DNA of 9,104 nucleotides, taken from NCBI GenBank assembly GCA_964594665.1, contig CAZQNY010000113.1, positions 1 to 9,104 of the forward strand, written 5' to 3'. Shown in pieces: positions 1 to 5,455 of this stretch. The stretch's first letter is position 1, and every line of letters starts with the position of its first letter. The position numbers and the translations under genes were made by a program. This stretch comes from BM520 sp964594665. GTDB lineage: Bacteria > Bacteroidota > Bacteroidia > Bacteroidales > BM520. The notes beneath the pieces are model-generated. The model did no database searches. It was not told the DNA's origin and worked only from the letters and a program-made list of their open reading frames with translations.

Positions 1-18
1 CAGTAACAATCGTTTCAT
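1..18 (-). CDS. 5' end of an unidentified exported-type protein (truncated by window edge)
   Basis: An ATG at 16-18, read on the minus strand, opens the peptide MKRLLL and runs off the window. The Met-Lys-Arg-Leu-Leu-Leu start is typical of a signal peptide or lipoprotein signal, but six codons cannot identify the protein. It lies 46 bp downstream of the FKBP stop codon on the same strand, so co-transcription is likely. No Shine-Dalgarno is seen, only an AT-rich leader, which is usual in Bacteroidota. FKBP-type lipoprotein genes sometimes occur in tandem in this phylum, so a second isomerase is one guess, but nothing here tests it. Confidence 0.4.
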
Positions 19-64
19 AATTTCAGATTTTGATTAAGGACGAAAAGGATTCTCCGGCGGTGCA

Positions 65-520
65 CTACTGAACACTCAGCAATTCCACATTAAAAACCAA
101 CACTGAATTCGCAGGTATTCCTGAGAGAGCCTGCGAGCCGTAACCCAGATGTGATGGAATTATCAGCAATGCTTCACCGCCTTCCTTCATTAGCTGTAGT
201 CCTTCCTGCCAACCCAGGATAAGCTTGTAAAATGGAAAAACATTGGGGTCACTATTTTCATTGGTATCGAAAACAGTACCATCAAGCAGTCTTCCGGTGT
301 ATGTAACTTCTACATCATTGGTAATATCAGGGCTGTCACCATCGCCCTCCACAAGAATCTGATAATATAGTCCGGAATCCGTTTTCGTGGCATCAATACC
401 ATTATTAGCAATATAGTTTACAATAAGCTCATCATCAATTTCTTTTTGTGACTCCTTATTGCATCCTGAAAAGAGTAATATAACCGTGAGTAAGAGTGAT
501 AATCCCCGTAACTGTTTCAT
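65..520 (-). CDS. FKBP-type peptidyl-prolyl cis-trans isomerase, lipoprotein
   Basis: This 151-residue protein should catalyse cis-trans isomerisation of Xaa-Pro bonds and assist folding of exported proteins in the envelope. Residues 1-20 form a lipoprotein signal: a Lys/Arg N-terminus, a Leu-rich core and the lipobox FSGC, with Cys20 as the predicted lipidated residue. An acidic linker follows (residues 21-50), and the FKBP domain spans about 51-151. By alignment in memory with human FKBP12, the pocket residues are kept: Y74 in VTYTGRL, F84-D85 in DGTVFD, W104 in LGWQEG, Y127 in GYG, I135-P136 and F143. The strand before W104 is a few residues shorter than in FKBP12. The charged residues after Cys20 could favour surface export, but they do not match a known lipoprotein export signal cleanly. 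The ATG at 518-520 is chosen because the signal begins there. The family call is secure; client proteins are unknown. Confidence 0.93.
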   Translation of the reverse strand: MKQLRGLSLLLTVILLFSGCNKESQKEIDDELIVNYIANNGIDATKTDSGLYYQILVEGDGDSPDITNDVEVTYTGRLLDGTVFDTNENSDPNVFPFYKLILGWQEGLQLMKEGGEALLIIPSHLGYGSQALSGIPANSVLVFNVELLSVQ

Positions 521-537
521 GTTTAAATTTTTTTATA

Positions 538-568
538 AAAATATAAATTAGATGAGATATTGTGTCAA
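538..568 (-). promoter_or_regulatory. Candidate promoter of the FKBP lipoprotein gene
   Basis: On the minus strand TTGACA (563-568) is followed after exactly 17 nt by TATATT (540-545), close to a textbook sigma-70 promoter. Read by the Bacteroidota rules (-33 TTG/TTTG, about 20 nt, -7 TAnnTTTG), the same DNA gives TTG and TATATTTT (538-545), seven of eight consensus positions. Predicted transcription would start near 532-534, leaving a leader of about 12-14 nt before the ATG at 520. The call is by motif match only, and the AT-rich background raises the chance of coincidence. Confidence 0.45.
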
Positions 569-628
569 TAATCTATAGTTTTATGCAGATTTTAATAAAA
601 TGCATACATCCAGCAACATTTAAAAAAT

Positions 629-659
629 TTTGGTGTCTTGAAGATGAAAGATATAGAGA
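629..659 (+). promoter_or_regulatory. Weak candidate promoter of the T9SS beta-propeller gene
   Basis: TTTG at 629-632 is followed after 19 nt by TATAGAGA at 652-659. The spacing fits the Bacteroidota -33/-7 arrangement, but the -7 box keeps only the TA of TAnnTTTG. As a sigma-70 site, TATAGA would be a fair -10 box. The start codon at 678 is preceded by a short AGGAA that sits almost against the ATG, so translation probably relies on the AT-rich leader. This is a low-confidence motif call. Confidence 0.25.
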
Positions 660-677
660 ATTAATTAACTACAGGAA

Positions 678-3380
678 ATGAAGAAAATTGTACTCCCAAC
701 ACTGATTCTTGCAGGAACTATTGCTGCAATAATGTTTTTAAAACCTGAACGGCAAAGTGAATATATGTCGTGGCTGGAGGCAGAATATGCAAAGATTCCG
801 GCGATGGACTATGATGAGGCAAAGGAGCTTCCCAAAATGGATCGTCCGGATCTGGCAGGGATGCAGAATTATCTGATGACCGTGGATCCGGTGGAAAAGA
901 GGGTTCCCCGGGAGCGGTTGCTGGATGCTTATGCCACCTCATTAAAAATAGAAGATGAAAAGGAATTAAAAGGTCAATTGCCACTGGAGTGGGAGATACA
1001 ATCTTCAAAAATGGGCGGCCGTACACGAGCTTTGCTTTGGGATCCCAACGACCCGTCAGGGAATAAAGTCTGGGCAGGATCTGTAACCGGTGGCTTGTGG
1101 TATAACAATGATATTGCCAATGATGATGAGCCCTGGCAGTCGGTAGATGCCTTTTGGGCCAACCTTTCTATCTCTTGTATCACCTATGATCCTAATAATA
1201 CACAACATCTTTTTGTGGGTACCGGCGAGGCACAAACCGCACTACAGACCTACCGTTCTTCCAGCGGACTGGGTTTTGGTATTCTGGAATCGACAGATGG
1301 TGGTGTAACATGGAACTGGATTGAGACAACGCAGGACTGGGCTTTTGTAACGGATGTTGTTGTCCGTGATGAGGATGGTACAAGTGTAATTTATGCTGCC
1401 GCAGCATCGGGAGAGTATTATGGCAGCCATCAGAGTAACCCTTCTGACGGACTTTTCCGTTCGGTGGATGGTGGCCTAAGCTGGGAGCAGGTGTTACCCG
1501 ATATTCCAGGCACTGAAGTACCATATACTCCTGCCGATATTGCCATGACTCAGGACGGGCGCCTTATTATCGGTACGATGCAAAATATGGAAGGCGACGG
1601 CGGCGCCACGATTTTATACTCCGATGAAGGTATTGCCGGCAGCTGGAGCGTAAATGAAACCTATAAAGAGCTTATTGAACAGGGTACCGGCGGATATAGC
1701 TTACCCGGAAGAATTATGCTGGCTGCCGCACCAAGCGATAATAATATCGTGTATGGCGTTGTTGCCGGTGGTTATATTCAGACTTACCCCTATTATCATT
1801 GTCGTTATGTGATTCGTTCCAACGACAAAGGGGAGACCTGGAACAACCTAACTAACCCTGATGGAGGGGGATGGGCTTCACTGGCATGGCATGCCTTTGT
1901 TGTTGAGGTGGATCCCAACAATGCGGATAAGGTATTTATTGGCGGGCTCGATGAGTGGACTACTGCAGATGGCGGAAATTACTGGTTCCATGTAAGTGAC
2001 TGGGCTCTGATGTACTATGGCGGTGGTGATGATTATGTTCATGCCGACCAGCATGCCATTGCCTATAAACCCGGAAGTTCTGAAGAAGCAATTTTTGGTA
2101 CTGATGGAGGTGTTTTTTACACCAACTCGGCAAACCTGAATTCCCCGGTTTTTCAACAGCGTAACAATAATTTCAACACTCTGCAATTTTACAGCTGTGC
2201 CATAAAACCAATTGCCGGTAGCCAGGAACTGATTGGCGGCCTGCAGGATAACGGGTCTTTATGGCTCGATGGTAGCCCTGTGGGCATTGAGGATATGGTA
2301 CAGGGCGGCGACGGTGGCTTTTGCTTTTTTGATGAAAATGAACCTGCCTATGCATATACTTCGGTATATTATAATCGTTATCAGGCTTACATAAACGGTC
2401 AGTACACCAATTATCTGGGTGATGAGCTGGGAACTTTTATTAATGCCGGCGATCTGGACTGGAAGGATAATATTATGTTTAACAATGGTGTTTCCTATAC
2501 TGGTGGAAATGCTACCCGGATTCAGCGCTATATGAATATTCCCAATTTTGGCGGTTCGCAATATTTTAGTGTTCCTACAGGCGATAATGCCTATTTCTCG
2601 GCAATAACCTATTCCCGTCACTCGGCGGAGGGCGAGCCGGTTATTTTTGTGGGGAGCAATGCCGGAAAATTATTCCGGGTTGATGATGCGGATGAAACCT
2701 CTCCTGAGAGTGTTAATATTACCGGAGAGGAATTCCCGGAAGGCAGTATCAGCAGTATTGCCATTGGAGGCAGCAATGATACACTGATGGTGACTTTCTC
2801 CAACTATGGTGTTGCTTCGGTATGGCAAAGCTACGACGGTGGTGAAAGTTGGAATAATGTGGAAAGCAACCTGCCGGATATGCCTATTCGCTGGGCTGTT
2901 TATCATCCACAGAATAGTATGCAGGTAATGCTTGCCACGGAGATGGGGGTATGGACAACCATCAATGCCGGTGCAGAACAAATAGAGTGGCTTCCCGATA
3001 ACAATGGTTTGGGAAATGTGCGTGTGGATATGCTGCGCGTGCGTACTGCCGACAACAAAGTTGTTGCTGCCAGCCACGGCCGCGGGCTACATGTTGCCGA
3101 CTGGCCTCTCGACCTCTCTGTTGGAATAAGCCGGCAGGAAATTTCCGAGCTAAACATCTATCCAAACCCGGCTACAGACTTTGTGAATATTCAAGTTCCT
3201 GCAAATGTTAATGGAACAATTGTAATCCGTGACATCAGCGGAAAGATCATCCATAAAGAAAATAGTGTTAAAGGAGTAAATACTATTAATGTGGAAGGTT
3301 TTAACAGCGGTGTATATACGATTTCAATTATTGAAAATGAAAGACCAATTCGTGAGGCGAAGTTGATGATATCGAAATAG
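678..3380 (+). CDS. T9SS-sorted secreted protein with Asp-box (BNR/sortilin-like) beta-propeller repeats
   Basis: The product has 900 residues. Residues 1-20 are a hydrophobic Sec-type signal after MKK. A charged, Met/Pro/Glu-rich stretch follows (about 24-105), possibly a propeptide. The body carries Asp-box motifs of the form S-x-D-x-G-x-[TS]-W at about 205-212 (STDGGVTW), 262-269 (SVDGGLSW), 381-388 (SNDKGETW) and 718-725 (SYDGGESW), plus a degenerate one near 429-436. SHGRG at 799-803 resembles the HGRG motif that often closes such propellers. Residues 825-900 form a type A T9SS sorting domain: LNIYPNP at the start, a central ISGKII strand, GVYTI, and the terminal KLMISK. These domains bring proteins across the outer membrane through the T9SS and are normally cleaved. 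No sialidase arginine triad or acid/base pair is recognised, so the often-used name glycosyl hydrolase is not supported. It may bind or degrade polymers, or serve adhesion; the substrate is unknown. Confidence 0.92.
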   Translation: MKKIVLPTLILAGTIAAIMFLKPERQSEYMSWLEAEYAKIPAMDYDEAKELPKMDRPDLAGMQNYLMTVDPVEKRVPRERLLDAYATSLKIEDEKELKGQLPLEWEIQSSKMGGRTRALLWDPNDPSGNKVWAGSVTGGLWYNNDIANDDEPWQSVDAFWANLSISCITYDPNNTQHLFVGTGEAQTALQTYRSSSGLGFGILESTDGGVTWNWIETTQDWAFVTDVVVRDEDGTSVIYAAAASGEYYGSHQSNPSDGLFRSVDGGLSWEQVLPDIPGTEVPYTPADIAMTQDGRLIIGTMQNMEGDGGATILYSDEGIAGSWSVNETYKELIEQGTGGYSLPGRIMLAAAPSDNNIVYGVVAGGYIQTYPYYHCRYVIRSNDKGETWNNLTNPDGGGWASLAWHAFVVEVDPNNADKVFIGGLDEWTTADGGNYWFHVSDWALMYYGGGDDYVHADQHAIAYKPGSSEEAIFGTDGGVFYTNSANLNSPVFQQRNNNFNTLQFYSCAIKPIAGSQELIGGLQDNGSLWLDGSPVGIEDMVQGGDGGFCFFDENEPAYAYTSVYYNRYQAYINGQYTNYLGDELGTFINAGDLDWKDNIMFNNGVSYTGGNATRIQRYMNIPNFGGSQYFSVPTGDNAYFSAITYSRHSAEGEPVIFVGSNAGKLFRVDDADETSPESVNITGEEFPEGSISSIAIGGSNDTLMVTFSNYGVASVWQSYDGGESWNNVESNLPDMPIRWAVYHPQNSMQVMLATEMGVWTTINAGAEQIEWLPDNNGLGNVRVDMLRVRTADNKVVAASHGRGLHVADWPLDLSVGISRQEISELNIYPNPATDFVNIQVPANVNGTIVIRDISGKIIHKENSVKGVNTINVEGFNSGVYTISIIENERPIREAKLMISK

Positions 3381-3420
3381 AAAGGTTTTGGACTGAGGAC
3401 AGACCCTGCAGGGATATTCC

Positions 3421-3446
3421 GGTGCCCTTGACTCCGCTCGGGCACC
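3421..3446. repeat. Hairpin inside direct-repeat copy A
   Basis: GGTGCCC (3421-3427) and GGGCACC (3440-3446) are perfect inverted repeats of 7 bp around a 12-nt loop containing CTCCGCTC. It begins 40 bp after the stop codon of the beta-propeller gene, so it could act in 3'-end formation. No T-tract follows, so it is not a classical intrinsic terminator. Confidence 0.6.
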
Positions 3447-3455
3447 TGCCGTTGT

Positions 3456-3486
3456 GTTGCTTAGCATCTTCATGATGCTTAGCAAC
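3456..3486. repeat. 13-bp stem-loop with a duplicated TGCTTAGCA core
   Basis: GTTGCTTAGCATC (3456-3468) pairs with GATGCTTAGCAAC (3474-3486) at 12 of 13 positions, with one T-T mismatch, around the 5-nt loop TTCAT. The 9-mer TGCTTAGCA occurs in both arms in the same orientation (3458-3466 and 3476-3484) because it is itself nearly palindromic. The stem-loop sits between the two copies of the 40-bp direct repeat. Confidence 0.7.
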
Positions 3487-3504
3487 TTACAGGGAGTTCT
3501 CCGG

Positions 3505-3528
3505 TACTTTCGGCTCCGCTCAAGCACC
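3505..3528. repeat. Hairpin inside direct-repeat copy B
   Basis: The stem positions of copy A recur here as GGTACTT (3503-3509) and AAGCACC (3522-3528), six of seven pairs intact and one A-C mismatch. Two C-G pairs of copy A have become T-A pairs, so both sides changed together. The 12-nt loop differs from that of copy A at two positions and keeps CTCCGCTC. The span given starts within the left arm. Confidence 0.55.
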
Positions 3529-3537
3529 TGCGTTGTT

Positions 3538-3577
3538 GACGGAGGGCGACCGAAGCCGACGGAGGGCGAGCGAAGTC
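3538..3577. repeat. 20-bp tandem duplication
   Basis: Two adjacent 20-bp units, GACGGAGGGCGACCGAAGCC (3538-3557) and GACGGAGGGCGAGCGAAGTC (3558-3577), match at 18 of 20 positions. Read on the minus strand, each unit starts G[AG]CTTCG[CG]TCG, which resembles the GACTCCGCTCG core of direct-repeat copy A. The window therefore holds up to four related cores, two in each orientation. The GAGCGAAGTCGAG string resembles a GC-rich dispersed repeat seen in many Bacteroidota intergenic regions (recalled, not checked). Confidence 0.65.
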
Positions 3578-3593
3578 GAGCCCCCGTATCCAG

Positions 3594-3626
3594 AGACCCG
3601 TCAGGTTTTGGAAACCTGACGGGTCT
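3594..3626. terminator. Perfect 15-bp inverted repeat between convergent genes (possible bidirectional terminator or dispersed palindrome)
   Basis: AGACCCGTCAGGTTT (3594-3608) and AAACCTGACGGGTCT (3612-3626) are perfect reverse complements separated by TGG. The element ends 16 bp short of the stop codon of the minus-strand cupin gene and lies in a convergent intergenic region, a natural place for a terminator serving either strand. No T-tract follows on either side, so intrinsic termination is not proven. Very similar CCTGACGGG/CCCGTCAGG palindromes are, to my recollection, dispersed in Bacteroidota genomes, so it may be a repeat family member rather than a dedicated terminator. Confidence 0.5.
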
Positions 3627-3642
3627 GCGTCTCTCCATAAAT

Positions 3643-3894
3643 CTACATCTCCCTGATAACCAGAATCCTTGCAATATCTTTGCTGTAATTCGATAGCTCC
3701 TTGTCAATATTTGCCGGGCTTTCAATGAGTGTACCGGGACCGAAGTTCGCCGTCTCGTCACCGATTGTAATCGTAGGTTTTCCCTCTAAANNNNNNNNNN
3801 NNNNNNNNNNNNNNNNNNNNNNNNNNNNNNNNNNNNNNNNNNNNNNNNNNNNNNNNNNNNNNNNNNNNNNNNNNNNNNNNNNNNNNNNNNTCAC
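3643..3894 (-). CDS. Small cupin-fold protein, 5' part missing in scaffold gap
   Basis: Only the C-terminal 48 residues are visible (3643-3790). They show a cupin second half: an EGKPTITIGDE beta-hairpin, the FGPGTLIESPANI turn (cupin motif 2, G-x5-P-x-G-like), and a closing strand ARILVIREM. Where metal-binding cupins often carry His after PANxP, this sequence reads PANIDKELSN, with Lys, so a metal site from motif 2 is doubtful. Motif 1 would lie in the gap. A GTG at 3892-3894 is in frame across 100 N, but that leaves only about 35 residues for a half that usually needs about 60. The gap is therefore probably longer than drawn, or the start lies elsewhere in it. The ATG at 3909-3911 is followed by a stop six codons later and is not the start. 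The gene follows the FN3 gene in the same direction, with 29 bp visible before the gap. Confidence 0.7.
   Translation of the reverse strand: MXXXXXXXXXXXXXXXXXXXXXXXXXXXXXXXXXXLEGKPTITIGDETANFGPGTLIESPANIDKELSNYSKDIARILVIREM
3791..3890. other. Scaffold gap of 100 N (cupin gene)
   Basis: A run of exactly 100 N interrupts the 5' part of the cupin gene. Two other gaps in the window have the same length, so 100 is most likely a placeholder. Reading frame and length across it cannot be trusted. Confidence 0.98.
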
Positions 3895-3919
3895 AAAGAT
3901 AGAACTACCATGTTGATTA

Positions 3920-5455
3920 TCAGTTTACGACCACTAAAACTTCTGATGGTTTGCTCTCTATTCCTTGCGGAGAAATGTAAACCACCGAATAGCCGTATGT
4001 TACCCCGGTCTGAATTCCTGCATCAAGATACTGACTCTCCCGGGTGGTTGAAAGGATCACAGGTTCAGCATCGGCAGACTCCCTGATAACCTTATATTGC
4101 CCGATGTTATCACCGGCAATCTCTGACCATTGAATCAAAATCCCCTGTCCGGATTTTATAGCCTGCAAGCCGGAAATTTCAATGTTGTTTTTCTGCATTT
4201 TAGATAATGAAAACGGCAAAGTCTCGCTTTTCAACCCATCCACTGAAGCAAAACACACTGAGGCAGCGACAAGCCCTTCGGCATCTTCAAGGAAATAACT
4301 GTTTGACGGTGCCGGAATATTGATTTCGTAAGTCATGCCCCGCTCATAGCGTAAGGTAATAAAACAGTCAGTTATCCAGGGGAATTCTTCCACATACGAA
4401 TCCCAGATAAAATGCAGGTTACCATCGCGGAAGAGTGTGGTCAGACCAGCGGGAGGAGGAACTTCCTTTACCATGGTTCTGAAGAATACTGTGGCAGAAG
4501 GATCACTCTCAAGAAAGCCATCACTTACCGCTGTAACTCTGTAGGTGTAGGTCCGCACGGCTACTTTTTCCGTGGTGTCGGAAAACGCTGCCTGATTTGT
4601 AATCCCTGAAACATTGATCCAGCTATCTGCAGCACCATCTTTACGATAAACTATATAGCCGGAAACAAAATCCTCTCCCGGGCTCCATTGAATAAAAGCA
4701 GTATCTCCCAGAGCCGTTATGTTTAAATTCTGAGGCGGCAAAGGAACATCCCGGCCTACAAAATTCCCAAAAGCTATTGAAGATTGTCTTCCTTGTCCAA
4801 ACGGAGTTTCTGCTATTAAATAATAGTAGTAGTTTTCATTGGCTTTTTCCACCGGATCGACCCATGAGTCAGCATCACCCTCGAGTGTTGCCACAGGTGC
4901 ATACGGCCCTTCGACTTGCGCTGCTCTGAAAATATGCGCTGCTGTAACAGGCACGTCAGTGGTGTACTTCCAGCTTAATTCCAAAGAACGGGATTCCGGA
5001 AGCCCTGTAATGTCTATCTGTTGCGCTACCGGAAGTTCATTCTCTGCCACAGACGCCACGCCAATCGTGTCGGAAGGAACACCTTCATCATCACAAAAAT
5101 CAACAGGCACAAGGTAATAGCGATACCACTGGTATGGCTCTACGTCGTCATCGGCAAAAACGGTAAAAATGGAGTCATTGCGGGCAAAGAAGGCTGCCGG
5201 GGTATCGAGCTTTTTAAACTTCTCTTTTCCGGGCTCCTGCCTGAAAACCTCAACATTTTGCATCAGATCCACAGTAGTGATATACCATGTGGCAGAAATT
5301 CCCAGCGAAGAAGCCTCAGTCTTTACAAGCACAAACTCCCCGGGCATCTTCATTTCACAGGTGTCCTTTGGAGCCGTGAAACCAAAGAGATTCGAAGCAT
5401 TCAGTATCAATAATGATATGAAGCATATTTTAATTATGGTTTTCATCTTATTCAT
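3920..5455 (-). CDS. Secreted protein of about five fibronectin type III modules
   Basis: From the ATG at 5453-5455 the product has 511 residues. Residues 1-26 are a Sec signal peptide (KMKTIIK, then CFISLLILNASNLFGF). The rest divides into about five FN3-like modules at roughly 36-137, 141-234, 237-327, 331-418 and 424-511. The core Trp recurs in the B strand (W57, W162, W257, W351, W443) and the aromatic F-strand signature recurs as YRYYLVPVD, YYYYLIAET, YTYRVTAVSD and YGYSVVYIS. Modules 3 and 5 are the clearest and 4 the most diverged. There is no T9SS sorting domain, lipobox or membrane anchor, so it may be periplasmic or held by a partner. This start is chosen because GGAGG lies 5 nt upstream; TTG at 5471-5473 would add six residues encoded by the ribosome binding site itself, and ATG at 5444-5446 would remove three. 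FN3 arrays bind proteins or glycans or act as spacers; the specific role is unknown. Confidence 0.88.
   Translation of the reverse strand: MNKMKTIIKICFISLLILNASNLFGFTAPKDTCEMKMPGEFVLVKTEASSLGISATWYITTVDLMQNVEVFRQEPGKEKFKKLDTPAAFFARNDSIFTVFADDDVEPYQWYRYYLVPVDFCDDEGVPSDTIGVASVAENELPVAQQIDITGLPESRSLELSWKYTTDVPVTAAHIFRAAQVEGPYAPVATLEGDADSWVDPVEKANENYYYYLIAETPFGQGRQSSIAFGNFVGRDVPLPPQNLNITALGDTAFIQWSPGEDFVSGYIVYRKDGAADSWINVSGITNQAAFSDTTEKVAVRTYTYRVTAVSDGFLESDPSATVFFRTMVKEVPPPAGLTTLFRDGNLHFIWDSYVEEFPWITDCFITLRYERGMTYEINIPAPSNSYFLEDAEGLVAASVCFASVDGLKSETLPFSLSKMQKNNIEISGLQAIKSGQGILIQWSEIAGDNIGQYKVIRESADAEPVILSTTRESQYLDAGIQTGVTYGYSVVYISPQGIESKPSEVLVVVN

Larger units (their letters stand above)
3418..3538. 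repeat. Pair of imperfect direct repeats, about 40 bp each
   Basis: Copy A (3418-3459) and copy B (3500-3538) align along their length with substitutions and two one-base indels. Both begin TCCGGT, share the block CTCCGCTC, and end CACCTG followed by CGTTGT. They lie in the convergent intergenic region in the same orientation, about 40 bp apart, with a separate stem-loop between them. The CTCCGCTC core resembles short GC-rich dispersed intergenic repeats known from many Bacteroidota genomes; that resemblance is from memory and untested here. They have no convincing coding capacity. Confidence 0.75.

Noticed and set aside
678..3380. Sialidase or other glycoside hydrolase activity for the beta-propeller protein
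   Set aside because: Asp boxes are structural and common to many propellers. I could not find the sialidase arginine triad or another catalytic set, so only a fold-level call is made.
3404..3413. CCCTGCAGGG palindrome shortly after the beta-propeller stop codon
   Set aside because: It is a 10-bp palindrome with no loop and no T-tract. It is too short to call a terminator and within what chance allows.
3418..3577. CRISPR array
   Set aside because: There are only two diverged copies of about 40 bp plus a 20-bp tandem pair with no spacer, no regular spacing and no cas genes.
3454..3696. Open frame of 80 codons on the plus strand across the intergenic repeats
   Set aside because: It runs through the hairpins, tandem repeat and palindrome and into the antisense of the cupin gene. 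The protein is low in sense and rich in repeat-derived Arg/Pro/Ser, with no ribosome binding site.
3909..3911. ATG as start of the cupin gene
   Set aside because: It meets a TGA at 3891-3893 after six codons, before the gap, so it cannot lead into the cupin frame.
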